The notes: generated by a model not told the origin, from the letters alone. A DNA stretch of 64,000 bases from an uncultured Eubacteriales bacterium (GCA_900317905.1 ONIN01000006.1:21575-85574); one strand, 5' to 3'; shown: positions 7,565 to 16,704, numbered from the stretch's first letter. Made by a program: numbers and translations.

Positions 7565-9378
7565 AAAAACAGATGGAAGCAAGGCTCCAGGAGTGCTATG
7601 ACGAGCTGAAATGGCTCTACTGCGAGCTGTATCAGAACGATCAGAACGCATTTGAATATTTCGTGGAGATGCTGCGCCGCAGCTACGAGGAGCGGAAGCC
7701 TGCGCTGAGAAAGCAGGACGAGGCCCGTCTGGAGACTCCGGGCTGGCTGCGCTCCAACAAGATGCTGGGCATGATGCTCTATGTGGACGCCTTCGCCGGG
7801 AACCTGAAGGGCGTGGAGGCGAAGCTCCCCTACCTGCAGGAGTGCGGCGTGAACTATCTGCACCTGATGCCGCTTTTGAAGACCGTGAAGGGCAAAAGCG
7901 ACGGCGGTTACGCGGTGGCGGATTTTCGCAGCGTCCAGCCGGAGCTGGGCACTATGGCGGATCTGGAGCATCTGGCGGACGCCTGCCGGAAGGCGGGGAT
8001 CAGCCTGTGCCTGGATTTCGTCATGAACCACACCAGCGACGAGCACGAATGGGCAAAGGCCGCCAGAGCCGGCGATCCCATCGCCCGCAGCCGGTACTTC
8101 TTCTATGACAACTGGGACATCCCCAACCTGTATGAGCAGACCGTGCCCCAGGTGTTCCCCACCACCGCGCCGGGGAACTTCACCTGGCTGGACGACTGCC
8201 AGCAGGTGGTCATGACCTTCTTCTATCCCTATCAGTGGGACTTGAACTACGCAAACCCCATGGTGTTCAATGACATGACCGAGAACCTGCTGTTCCTTGC
8301 CAACCGGGGCATGGATGTGCTCCGCCTGGACGCCATTCCGTATATCTGGAAGCAGCTGGGCACCGACTGCCGCAACCTGCCCCAGGTGCACACCCTGTCG
8401 AGAATGCTGAAGCTGGCCTGCTACATCGTCTGCCCCGGCGTTGCGCTGCTGGGCGAGGTGGTCATGGAGCCGGAGAAGGTGGCGCCCTACTTCGGCACGC
8501 CGGAGAAGCCCGAGTGTGATATCCTCTACAACGTCACCACCATGTGCACCACCTGGCACACCGTCGCCACCCGCGACACGCGGCTGCTGCGGCGGCAGAT
8601 GGAGCAGGTCTGCGGCCTGCCGAAGGGGTGCCTGTTCCAGAATTATCTCAGATGCCACGACGACATCGGCTGGGGCCTGGATTACGGCTGGCTCAGCCAG
8701 TTCGGCATCGGAGAGACGCCCCACAAAAAATACCTCAACGACTGGTTCACCGGCAGATGGCCGGGCAGCTGGTCCAGAGGTGAGCTCTATAACGACGATC
8801 CCCGTCTCGGGGACGCCAGACTCTGCGGCACCACCGCCTCCCTATGCGGACTGGAGGACTGGGATCAGCTGCAGGCATTGAGCTGCGATCTCATGCTCCA
8901 CGCCTGGATGCTGACCCAAAGCGGCATCCCGGTGCTCTACAGCGGCGACGAGATCGGCCAGCTGAACGATTACAGCTACCACGAAAACCCCGATAAATGG
9001 GACGACAGCCGCTACCTCCACCGGGGCGCATTCCGCTGGGATCTGGCGGAGCTGCGTTCTGACCCGGAGACCATCCAGGGACAGCTGTTCCAGAGTCTGC
9101 GGCAGATGGAGGAGCTCCGCGCCGCCCACCCGGTGTTCCACGCCGACGCCAACGTCTGGCCGCTGGACGCGGGGGACAACACGGTGCTGGCCATCAGACG
9201 GCAGTACGGCAGCGAGACCCTGACGGCGCTGTTCAACTTCTCCGAGTACCCGAAGCTGCTGACGAATCCCGCCCCGGGCGGCGTGGATTTGCTGACGGGG
9301 GAGACCATCTCCGACCGCACCCTGGAGATGCCGCGCTACAGCTTCCGCTGGCTGCTGCAGGAGGATGAAAATGTCTGA
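7561..9378 (+). CDS. Amylosucrase-like GH13 enzyme (sucrose-acting)
   Basis: A 605-residue GH13 alpha-amylase-family protein resembling amylosucrase (GH13_4). It has the helical N-terminal domain (about 1-90), the motif DLNYANPMVF, the nucleophile block VLRLDAIPYIWKQLG, an acid/base block GEVVMEP and the third acidic block CHDDIGWG. Amylosucrase transfers glucose from sucrose to an alpha-1,4-glucan and releases fructose; a sucrose hydrolase or phosphorylase activity is the alternative. There is no signal peptide. It overlaps the alpha-galactosidase gene by 4 nt (ATGA) and precedes GH32 and fructokinase genes, which would handle the other sucrose route and the fructose. Confidence 0.85.
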   Translation: MKKQMEARLQECYDELKWLYCELYQNDQNAFEYFVEMLRRSYEERKPALRKQDEARLETPGWLRSNKMLGMMLYVDAFAGNLKGVEAKLPYLQECGVNYLHLMPLLKTVKGKSDGGYAVADFRSVQPELGTMADLEHLADACRKAGISLCLDFVMNHTSDEHEWAKAARAGDPIARSRYFFYDNWDIPNLYEQTVPQVFPTTAPGNFTWLDDCQQVVMTFFYPYQWDLNYANPMVFNDMTENLLFLANRGMDVLRLDAIPYIWKQLGTDCRNLPQVHTLSRMLKLACYIVCPGVALLGEVVMEPEKVAPYFGTPEKPECDILYNVTTMCTTWHTVATRDTRLLRRQMEQVCGLPKGCLFQNYLRCHDDIGWGLDYGWLSQFGIGETPHKKYLNDWFTGRWPGSWSRGELYNDDPRLGDARLCGTTASLCGLEDWDQLQALSCDLMLHAWMLTQSGIPVLYSGDEIGQLNDYSYHENPDKWDDSRYLHRGAFRWDLAELRSDPETIQGQLFQSLRQMEELRAAHPVFHADANVWPLDAGDNTVLAIRRQYGSETLTALFNFSEYPKLLTNPAPGGVDLLTGETISDRTLEMPRYSFRWLLQEDENV

Positions 9379-10846
9379 AGCCCTGCGGAAAGCCAGAGAA
9401 TATGAAGCTGCCCACCTGCCGGAAGTCCCGGCGGAGGCGCTGCCGGTGTATCACGTGACCGGAGGCGTGGGCTGGATCAACGACCCCAACGGGTTCTCCC
9501 GCTACCAGGGAGAATACCATCTGTTCTATCAGTATCACCCTTACAGCAAGCAGTGGGGCCCCATGCACTGGGGACATGTGAAGTCCAAGGATCTGATCCG
9601 TTGGGAGCGGCTGCCTGCCGCCATGGCTCCGGATACAGATGCGGATCGGGACGGCTGCTTTTCCGGCAGCGCCATCGAGTTCGCTGACGGCCGCCACGTG
9701 CTGATCTATACCGGCGTGCGGAAATTTTCCGACGGCGACGAGGTGCAGACCCAGTGCCTCGCCTTCGGAGACGGTGTGAACTACGAGAAATACGAGGGCA
9801 ACCCGGTCATCGACGGCAGCCTGCTCCCCGAGGGCGGCAGCCGGAGAGATTTCCGGGATCCGAAGATCTGGCGGGAGGGAGATTCCTTCTTCGCCGTGGC
9901 AGGCGACCGGGCCGCCGACGGCACCGGCACCATCCTGCTGTTTGAGAGCAAAGACCTGCTTCACTGGGAATTCCGCAGCGTGGTCGCCGCCTCCAAGGGG
10001 CGCTACGGCCGGATGTGGGAGTGCCCGGATCTGTTTCAGTTGGACGGCAAGCATGTGCTGATCACCAGCCCCCAGGAGATGACGGAGTCTGGTCTGGACT
10101 TCATCGAGGGCAACTGCACCCTCTGCCTCATCGGCACCCTGAACCCGTATACGCTGACCCTCAGCGAGGAGCGGCCCCAGACCATCGACTACGGCCTGGA
10201 TTTCTACGCACCCCAGACCCTCCTGACCGAGGACGGCAGAAGAGTCATGATCGGCTGGATGCAGTATTGGGGCAGCGTGGACGCGGCCCCGGAGGAGCTG
10301 CCCTTCTTCGGCCAGATGACTGTGCCGAGAGAGCTTCGGGTGAAAGGCGACAAGCTGATCCAGAATCCCGTCCGGGAGCTGGAGCGGTATCGCCGGAACC
10401 CGAAACGCCTGGAATGCGTGCTGATTACAGAAGAGACCGCACTGCCTGAGATTTCCGGCCGGTGTCTGGATCTGACCCTCACCCTCAGAGGGGACTACCG
10501 ATACTTCCGGCTCTGCGCCGCGAAGGATTCGGAACATGAGACGGTCATCCGCTATGACCGGAAACAGAGCACCGTCACCGTGGATCGCTCGAAAAGCGGC
10601 TTCGCGCCGGAGATCCGGAATGTCCGGAGCTTCCGGGTGCAGGAGCGCAATGGCCTCCTGAAGTTCAGACTGCTGCTGGATCGCTACAGTCTGGAGCTTT
10701 TCGTGAACGACGGGGAGCAGGCAGCGTCCTTCACGGTGTACACCCCTCAGTCCGCCAGGGACATCACCTTCGCGGCGGAGGGCACGGCGGTTCTGGATGC
10801 GGATTTTTACGAGCTGGAGGTTTCAGAAGATGGAGAAGCGCTTTGA
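9371..10846 (+). CDS. GH32 sucrose/sucrose-6-phosphate hydrolase
   Basis: A 491-residue beta-fructofuranosidase. The five-bladed propeller carries the nucleophile WINDPNG (about residue 37), the transition-state stabiliser RDPKIW (about 160) and the acid/base block ECPDLFQ (about 217). A C-terminal beta-sandwich follows. There is no signal peptide, so it is intracellular. The start at 9371 is chosen because AGGAGG ends six bases before it; an ATG at 9365 directly abuts that sequence. It overlaps the preceding gene's end. With no PTS gene in the locus, free sucrose rather than sucrose-6-phosphate is the likelier substrate. Confidence 0.92.
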   Translation: MSEALRKAREYEAAHLPEVPAEALPVYHVTGGVGWINDPNGFSRYQGEYHLFYQYHPYSKQWGPMHWGHVKSKDLIRWERLPAAMAPDTDADRDGCFSGSAIEFADGRHVLIYTGVRKFSDGDEVQTQCLAFGDGVNYEKYEGNPVIDGSLLPEGGSRRDFRDPKIWREGDSFFAVAGDRAADGTGTILLFESKDLLHWEFRSVVAASKGRYGRMWECPDLFQLDGKHVLITSPQEMTESGLDFIEGNCTLCLIGTLNPYTLTLSEERPQTIDYGLDFYAPQTLLTEDGRRVMIGWMQYWGSVDAAPEELPFFGQMTVPRELRVKGDKLIQNPVRELERYRRNPKRLECVLITEETALPEISGRCLDLTLTLRGDYRYFRLCAAKDSEHETVIRYDRKQSTVTVDRSKSGFAPEIRNVRSFRVQERNGLLKFRLLLDRYSLELFVNDGEQAASFTVYTPQSARDITFAAEGTAVLDADFYELEVSEDGEAL

Positions 10847-11792
10847 TGTGACTGCCCTGGGCGAGCTGTTGGTGGACTTCACCATGAACGGCATGAGCCA
10901 GCAGGGCAATCCGATCTTCGAGGCCAACCCCGGCGGCGCCCCCTGCAACGTGCTGGCCATGCTGCGGAAGCTGGGCCGCAGCTGCGCCTTCGTCGGCAAG
11001 GTGGGGGACGATCTCTTCGGCAGAGATTTGAAGCAGACCGTCATGGACGCAGACATCTGCGTCGACGGGCTGATCCTGGATCCCGAGGCCCACACCACTC
11101 TGGCCTTTGTGAAAACCTTCGAAAACGGCGACCGGGACTTCTCCTTCTACCGGGATCCCGGAGCCGATATGCTGCTGACGGAGGAAGAGCTTCCCGAGGA
11201 TTTGATCACCGGGGCGAAGATCTTCCACTTCGGCACCCTGTCCCTGACCCACGAGGGCGTCCGGGCCGCCACGAAAAAGGCGGTAAAGCTGGCAAAGGAC
11301 GCCGGCGCCTGGATCTCTTTTGACCCCAACCTGCGGCCGCCGCTCTGGAGGGATCTGGAGGAGGCAAGAGGCCAGATCGAGTGGGGTCTCAGCCAATGCG
11401 ACATTTTGAAAATCGCGGACAATGAGTTGGAATTCATGACCGGCGAGACGGACTTTGACCGGGGCGCCGCGATCCTGAGAGCGAAATATCCCAACATCAA
11501 GGTGCTCTGCGCCACCGCCGGGCCGGACGGCAGCTACTGCTGGTCGGGCGACGCCAGAGCCTTCGTCCCGGCGTTCCTGCTGGGCGGTACCATCGAGACC
11601 ACCGGCGCGGGGGACACCTTCTGCGCCTGCATGCTCCACCATGTGCTGGAGCACGGTGTGGAGGGACTGGACGAGGCCTCCCTCACCGAGATGCTGCGCT
11701 TCGCCAACGCCGCCGCCTATCTGGTCACCACCAGAAAGGGCGCCATCCGCTCCATGCCGGAGCGCGCCGAGGTGGAAAAGATCCTCGGCTGA
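10830..11792 (+). CDS. Fructokinase, PfkB family
   Basis: A 320-residue PfkB-family sugar kinase. The N-terminal signature GGAPCNVLAMLRKLG (about residue 32) and the C-terminal catalytic/anion-hole motif ETTGAGDTFCACML (about 250) are intact, with the catalytic Asp in GAGD. It would phosphorylate fructose released by the GH32 and GH13 enzymes. The start at 10830 overlaps the end of the GH32 gene by 17 nt and is preceded by GGAGG, so the two are coupled. Other PfkB sugars cannot be excluded, but context supports fructose. Confidence 0.88.
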   Translation: MEKRFDVTALGELLVDFTMNGMSQQGNPIFEANPGGAPCNVLAMLRKLGRSCAFVGKVGDDLFGRDLKQTVMDADICVDGLILDPEAHTTLAFVKTFENGDRDFSFYRDPGADMLLTEEELPEDLITGAKIFHFGTLSLTHEGVRAATKKAVKLAKDAGAWISFDPNLRPPLWRDLEEARGQIEWGLSQCDILKIADNELEFMTGETDFDRGAAILRAKYPNIKVLCATAGPDGSYCWSGDARAFVPAFLLGGTIETTGAGDTFCACMLHHVLEHGVEGLDEASLTEMLRFANAAAYLVTTRKGAIRSMPERAEVEKILG

Positions 11793-12030
11793 AAAACGTG
11801 CCAAACCGGATTTCCGGTGCAACAGGCGCCGCCGCTGCGCCATACAAAGCGGCATACTAAACCATGGCGGGCAGCCACTCCACTCCTTGGCTGTTCGTAC
11901 ATACAAAAAAGGAGGAAATTCCGTGAGCTCGCGGTGCGGCAGTGTGGAGACCTGTCGTAATGCGGCGCGCCCCTTCGCGGGCGGTCGCGAGGCGGTTTTG
12001 GAGGAGTCCTGACCGTTAGAGCAATGCAGT
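11793..12030 (+). other. 238-bp gap with a possible 29-codon leader peptide
   Basis: There is no terminator with a T-run here. A near-ideal AGGAGG (11910-11915) precedes a GTG at 11923 by 7 nt, opening a 29-codon frame (VSSRCGSVETCRNAARPF...) that stops at 12012. The following ABC ATPase gene starts 18 nt later with almost no ribosome binding site of its own. Either this is a leader peptide coupled to that gene, or a G+C-rich insert of about 108 bp has separated the original ribosome binding site from its ATG. Confidence 0.35.
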
Positions 12031-13239
12031 ATGGCTGAAGTCATTATGAAAAGCCTGAAGAAGATCTACCCCCACATGAACGGCAAGAAAGAGTCCGCCG
12101 GCGTGACGAATCTGGAGGTCACGGACGAGGGCGTCATCGCTGTTCACGACGTGAACCTGCACATCAAGGACAAGGAATTCATTGTCCTGGTCGGCCCCTC
12201 CGGCTGCGGCAAGTCCACCACCCTGCGCATGGTCGCGGGTCTGGAGGATATCTCCGGCGGCGAGCTGTGGATCGACGGCAAGCTGGTCAACGACGTGGCG
12301 CCGAAAGACCGCGACATCGCCATGGTCTTCCAGTCCTACGCGCTGTACCCCCACATGACCGTGCGTGACAACCTGGCCTTCGCTCTGAAGCTGAAGAACA
12401 CGCCCAAGGAGGAGATCGACAAGAAGGTCGCTGAGGTCGCTGAGATCCTGGACATCACCCAGTACCTGGAGCGTAAGCCCAAGGCGCTGTCCGGTGGTCA
12501 GCGTCAGCGTGTCGCCATCGGCCGCGCCATGGTTCGTAACCCCAAAGTGTTCCTGATGGACGAGCCGCTGTCCAACCTGGACGCCAAGCTCCGTAACCAG
12601 ATGCGTGCTGAGATCATCAAGCTCCGCCAGCGCATCGACACCACCTTCATGTACGTCACCCATGACCAGACCGAGGCCATGACCCTGGGCGACCGCATTG
12701 TCATCATGAAGGACGGCGTTGTCAACCAGATCGGCACGCCTCAGGAAGTCTTCGGCAAGCCCGTGAACCTGTTTGTCGCCGGCTTCATCGGCATGCCCGT
12801 TATGAACTTCTTCGACGGCTGCAAGCTGCTGCTGGAGGACGGCGTCTACTATGCCGAGATCCGCGGCGAGAAGTTCAAACTCTCCGATTTCCAGCAGAAG
12901 GCCCTGACCCAGAACGGCCAGAAGCCCTGCGACATCATCGCCGGCATCCGCCCGCAGCACATCACCGTGGGCGAGGGCAACCTGTCCGCCACCATCGAAG
13001 TTTCCGAGATGCTGGGCAGCGAGTTCAACCTCCACGCCCGCAGCGGTGACGACGAGGTCGTCATGGTCATCCCCACCGTCGGCCTGGAGGAGGACGTCTC
13101 CATGGGCAAGACCGTGAAGTTCACCACCGAGCCTGAGCTGATCCAGCTCTTCGACAAGGAGACCAGCCGGAACCTGATCTGGTTCGACCAGAAGTCCTTC
13201 GAGGACAACTCTCCTGTCTGCAAGAACTACGAGTTCTAA
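12031..13239 (+). CDS. Multiple-sugar ABC transporter ATPase (MsmK/UgpC-like)
   Basis: A 402-residue CUT1-family ATPase. It has Walker A GPSGCGKST (about residues 54-62), Q-loop FQSYALYPHM, signature LSGGQRQRVAIGRAM and Walker B VFLMDEPLS. A C-terminal OB-fold regulatory region follows (about 240-402). An insert after residue 15 (NGKKESAGVTNLEV) is longer than usual. It probably energises the permeases at 2876-4617, although MsmK-type ATPases are often shared among several sugar importers. The ATG has no good ribosome binding site. Confidence 0.92.
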   Translation: MAEVIMKSLKKIYPHMNGKKESAGVTNLEVTDEGVIAVHDVNLHIKDKEFIVLVGPSGCGKSTTLRMVAGLEDISGGELWIDGKLVNDVAPKDRDIAMVFQSYALYPHMTVRDNLAFALKLKNTPKEEIDKKVAEVAEILDITQYLERKPKALSGGQRQRVAIGRAMVRNPKVFLMDEPLSNLDAKLRNQMRAEIIKLRQRIDTTFMYVTHDQTEAMTLGDRIVIMKDGVVNQIGTPQEVFGKPVNLFVAGFIGMPVMNFFDGCKLLLEDGVYYAEIRGEKFKLSDFQQKALTQNGQKPCDIIAGIRPQHITVGEGNLSATIEVSEMLGSEFNLHARSGDDEVVMVIPTVGLEEDVSMGKTVKFTTEPELIQLFDKETSRNLIWFDQKSFEDNSPVCKNYEF

Positions 13240-13260
13240 TTTCGTTTTTGAAACCCCAGA

Positions 13261-13296
13261 AAGGCTCCGGCCCCATCCAAACGGCCGGAGCCTTTT
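13261..13296 (+). terminator. Intrinsic terminator after the sugar ATPase gene
   Basis: A G+C-rich stem pairs AAGGCTCCGGCC with GGCCGGAGCCTT and ends in TTTTTCTTC. It closes the sugar operon 22 nt after the ATPase stop codon. Confidence 0.88.
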
Positions 13297-13317
13297 TCTT
13301 CACAGAAAGGAACCCTT

Positions 13318-15225
13318 ATGTCCGAAGCCTATTATCGGGAAGCCCTCAAACGGGGACAGAAGGACGCCCGCGCCAGAGCCTCCAAGGGCCAATCGCCCTG
13401 TCTGCCGGTGCTGGATGATTTCGTCCCCGCTACCCAGTCCCTCAAGGGGATCGACCTGGGCGTGGTGCAGGTGCCTGCCGCCTTCGTGGTGGGCACGAAA
13501 AGCCGCGCCAGAGAAAACGCCTTTGCTGCCAACTTCATGCCGGTGATGGATGTGAAAAGCGAGTTTGCCGTCAAGTGGCAGCGGCTGTGCCAGGCCCATC
13601 TCTCCGAGGGCATCCGAGAACCCGTCAAGGTCTACGAATACTTCAACCGCTTCTATGTGGAAGAGGGCAACAAGCGCGTCAGCGTGCTGAAATTCTTCGA
13701 CGCCCCCCAAATCACCGCCCACGTGATCCGGATCCTGCCGGAACGCACGCCGGAGAACGCCGGGTATTTCGAGTTCGTGGATTTCTATGCCCAGAGCCGG
13801 ATCAACGAGATCGAGTTCTCCCGCCCCGGCGGCTATGCCGAGCTGCTGTCCCTGCTGGGAAAGGCGCCGGACGCAGTCTGGACGGAAGACGAGCGGAAAC
13901 GGCTTCGCACGGTGTGGTACTATTTCCGCACGGCCTTCGACCGCTGCGGCGGCGAAAAGCTCTCGCTGCTGCCGGGGGACGCGCTGCTGGTCTCGCTGGA
14001 GGTTTATGGCTACGAGGCCCTGCAGCATCAAGGCGTCGAGGCTTTACAGCAGATGCTGAAAAAAGTCTGGGAGGAGCTGGTTCTCAAGCAGGAGCCGGAG
14101 CCGGTGGAGGTGCACCTGACCCCGCCGGAGGAGAAGACCGGTCTGATCCAGAAGGTCTTTCCCGCCGGCACGTCGAAGCCGACCCGGGCGGCCTTCCTTT
14201 ATGACGGCAACCCGGACAGCGCTGCCTGGACCCGCGGCCACGAGCAGGGCAGACTGGATGCCCAGAAGGCTCTGGAGGGTCAGGTGGAGACCACGGCCTA
14301 TTTTGACGTGTTTTCCGAAAGCCCGGATGCCGCCATCGAGCAGGCGGTGAAGGAGGGGAACACGGTGATTTTCGCCACCTCCCCGCGTCTGCTGCCCGCC
14401 AGCCTCCGTGCCGCGGTGGAGCACCCGGAGGTCACCTTCTTCAACTGCGCTTTGAACACCAACCACCGCTACATCCGCACCTACTACGCCAGAATGTATG
14501 AGATCAAATTCATCATCGGCGCCATCGCCGGGGCCATGGCCGGAGGCGAGCCGGTGGGCTATCTGGCGGACTACCCGATCTACGGCCAGGTGGCGGGGGT
14601 CAACGCCTTCGCCCTGGGTATGCAGATGGTGAATCCGAGAGCCCGTGTCCTCCTGGAGTGGTCCAGTGTCGGCGGCCACGAGGCTGCGGAAAAGCGGCTG
14701 CTGGATCGCGGCGTGCGGCTCATTTCCTCCCAGGATCTGACCCGCTGGGGACAGGACGATCGGGAGAGCCTGGGGCTTTCTCTGATCACCGAGAGCGGCA
14801 ACGTGATCCTGGCCCAGCCCCTGTGGCAGTGGGGCACCTACTACGAACGTCTGCTGCGGCTGGTGCGCTCCAACTCCGCCAAGCAGGAGTATACCGGCAC
14901 CAGCAGAGCCCTGAACTACTACTGGGGCCTCTCCGCCGGGGTGGTGGATCTCCGATATGCCGAGACCCTGCCCCCGCCGGTGATCCGGCTGGCCGAGACC
15001 CTGAAAAACGCGGTGCGCAGCGGCATCTGCCGTCCCTTCACCGGGCCGCTCTACGATCAGAACGGCAAGGCCATCGAAATGGACGGCGACCTGACCCCGG
15101 AGCAAATCATCCGCATGGAGGAACTGATGGAGAACATCGACGGCTCTATCCCGCAGTACAACGAACTGACCGACCTCGCCAAGGCCACGGTGGACATGGT
15201 GGGTGTCGACAAGGCGCGGGGGTGA
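13318..15225 (+). CDS. Cytosolic BMP-family protein with ParB-like N-terminal region
   Basis: A 635-residue protein without signal peptide. Residues about 45-140 resemble a ParB/sulfiredoxin-like fold (a charged RARENAF stretch, then FYVEEGNKRVSVLKFF, comparable to the ParB dGhRR box). Residues about 285-560 resemble the BMP/Med (PnrA-like) nucleoside-binding domain that is normally an extracytoplasmic lipoprotein (AAFLYDGNPDSAAWTRGHEQ, GAIAGAMAGGEPVGYLAD). A cytoplasmic sensor role for a nucleoside or other small molecule is inferred, not shown. It heads a tight operon with a metallophosphoesterase (4 nt downstream) and an esterase. Ribosome binding site AAAGGA precedes the ATG. Confidence 0.7.
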   Translation: MSEAYYREALKRGQKDARARASKGQSPCLPVLDDFVPATQSLKGIDLGVVQVPAAFVVGTKSRARENAFAANFMPVMDVKSEFAVKWQRLCQAHLSEGIREPVKVYEYFNRFYVEEGNKRVSVLKFFDAPQITAHVIRILPERTPENAGYFEFVDFYAQSRINEIEFSRPGGYAELLSLLGKAPDAVWTEDERKRLRTVWYYFRTAFDRCGGEKLSLLPGDALLVSLEVYGYEALQHQGVEALQQMLKKVWEELVLKQEPEPVEVHLTPPEEKTGLIQKVFPAGTSKPTRAAFLYDGNPDSAAWTRGHEQGRLDAQKALEGQVETTAYFDVFSESPDAAIEQAVKEGNTVIFATSPRLLPASLRAAVEHPEVTFFNCALNTNHRYIRTYYARMYEIKFIIGAIAGAMAGGEPVGYLADYPIYGQVAGVNAFALGMQMVNPRARVLLEWSSVGGHEAAEKRLLDRGVRLISSQDLTRWGQDDRESLGLSLITESGNVILAQPLWQWGTYYERLLRLVRSNSAKQEYTGTSRALNYYWGLSAGVVDLRYAETLPPPVIRLAETLKNAVRSGICRPFTGPLYDQNGKAIEMDGDLTPEQIIRMEELMENIDGSIPQYNELTDLAKATVDMVGVDKARG

Positions 15226-15229
15226 GGAC

Positions 15230-15820
15230 ATGCGGATCCTTGCGGTCTCCGATCAGGTCTCGCCCTATTATTACGATTACTACACCCCCGGCAGGCTGAA
15301 GGAATTTGACCTGATCCTGTCCTGCGGGGATCTGCCGAAGAACTATCTGGAATTTCTGGTGACCATGGCACGCTGCCCGCTGCTGTATGTCCCGGGGAAC
15401 CATGACGAATCCTATCGGACCGCGCCGCCGGAGGGATGCGTGAATGTGGACGGAAAGCTCTACGTCCACGACGGTCTCAGGATCCTGGGTCTGGGCGGCG
15501 CCCACCGCTACCGGGAGGGGCCCTATCTCTACTCCGAGCGGCAGATGGCATGGCGGGTGCGGAGAGCGGCCCCGCAGATCCGCAGGGCCGGCGGCGTCGA
15601 CCTGCTTCTGACCCATGCGCCGGCGCTGCACCTGAACGACATGGACACCATGGCCCACCGGGGCTTTCAATGCTTCCGGGATCTGCTGGAACGGCATGAG
15701 CCTGGGTATTTCGTCCACGGCCACATCCACCAGAGCTACGGCACCCACATCCCAAGGGTGACGGACTTCGGCAATACAAAAGTCATCAACGCCTGCGGAC
15801 ATTACGCATTTTCCATTTGA
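15230..15820 (+). CDS. Calcineurin-like metallophosphoesterase
   Basis: A 196-residue metallophosphoesterase with motifs GD (SCGDLP), GNHDE, a THAP histidine and the final GHIH, which together form a di-metal site. The first motif, normally DxH, reads SDQ, so one metal ligand is replaced by Gln. The start at 15230 follows GGTGAGGAC and lies 4 nt after the upstream BMP-like gene. The substrate is unknown; phosphodiesters such as cyclic nucleotides are typical of the fold. Co-transcription with a ligand-binding protein and an esterase is evident from spacing. Confidence 0.82.
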   Translation: MRILAVSDQVSPYYYDYYTPGRLKEFDLILSCGDLPKNYLEFLVTMARCPLLYVPGNHDESYRTAPPEGCVNVDGKLYVHDGLRILGLGGAHRYREGPYLYSERQMAWRVRRAAPQIRRAGGVDLLLTHAPALHLNDMDTMAHRGFQCFRDLLERHEPGYFVHGHIHQSYGTHIPRVTDFGNTKVINACGHYAFSI

Positions 15821-15833
15821 TAAGGAGGCAATT

Positions 15834-16619
15834 ATGGCAAGCGGCAGAATGGAATTTCACGCACGATCCATCATGCAGCACGCGAATTTTTCCTTCGTGC
15901 TGCCCAACGATGTGGAGATGGAGGAGGTCAGAGACAAGCGGCACTATGAGCGCCCGACGAAAACCCTGATCCTGCTCCACGGTCTCACCGGCACGGATAC
16001 GGACTGGCTCTTCGGCGGCGTTGCGCAGCAGGTGGCCATCCAGTATAATCTGGCGGTGTTCATGCCCACCTGCGGCAACAATTTCTATCTGGATCGGGGC
16101 TATGAGGGCGGCAACTACGCTACCTTTGTGGGGAAGGAGCTTCCCTATTACATCCGCAGCGTCTTCGGATTTGCCCAGAGCCGGGAGGATACCCTCATCG
16201 GCGGCCTCTCCATGGGCGGTTACGGCGCGATCCACACGGCCTTTGCCTTCCCGGAGACCTATTCCGGCTGCGTGGCGCTGTCTTCTGCCCTTCGGATTCA
16301 CGCGATGGCGGAGGGAGAATTTGACGGTGTCATGCCGGAGGCTATGGTGCGGGATGTGTTCGGGAACCTGGAGGGCATCGAAAACACCGACCGGAACCCG
16401 GAGTATCAGTATCTGCAGCTGAAAAAGGCCGCTGTGAAGATCCCGAAGGTCTATATGGCCATCGGCACCGAGGACGCCCTCTACCGCTCCAACCAGCGGT
16501 TCCGCAAGTTTCTGACGGAGCAGAGCGCCGACTTCCAATACGAGGACGGCCCCGGGAAGCACGACTGGTTCTTCTGGAACGAATACCTGCCCAAGGGCCT
16601 CCAATGGCTCCTGAAATAA
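15834..16619 (+). CDS. Alpha/beta-hydrolase esterase (tributyrin esterase/EstA-like)
   Basis: A 261-residue cytosolic serine esterase of the EstA/esterase D group. The nucleophile elbow is GGLSMGGYGAIH (about residue 125), an acidic residue lies in AIGTEDALY, and the catalytic His is in KHDWFFWNEY near the C-terminus. The HGLTGTDTDW block supplies the oxyanion hole. Its ATG has an excellent ribosome binding site (AAGGAGG) and lies 13 nt after the metallophosphoesterase, closing a three-gene operon. Short-chain acyl esters are the usual substrates of the family. Confidence 0.87.
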   Translation: MASGRMEFHARSIMQHANFSFVLPNDVEMEEVRDKRHYERPTKTLILLHGLTGTDTDWLFGGVAQQVAIQYNLAVFMPTCGNNFYLDRGYEGGNYATFVGKELPYYIRSVFGFAQSREDTLIGGLSMGGYGAIHTAFAFPETYSGCVALSSALRIHAMAEGEFDGVMPEAMVRDVFGNLEGIENTDRNPEYQYLQLKKAAVKIPKVYMAIGTEDALYRSNQRFRKFLTEQSADFQYEDGPGKHDWFFWNEYLPKGLQWLLK

Positions 16620-16620
16620 C

Positions 16621-16656
16621 AAAAAACCTGAAGTCTCACGGACTTCAGGTTTTTTG
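16621..16656 (+). terminator. Intrinsic terminator after esterase gene
   Basis: An inverted repeat AACCTGAAGTC/GACTTCAGGTT with a short loop and a six-T tail starts 2 nt after the esterase stop. Confidence 0.88.
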
Positions 16657-16704
16657 CCTGGAGGCGGAAGCATGCCGGACAGCGCAAGTTTCTGCTTCCC
16701 TCTA

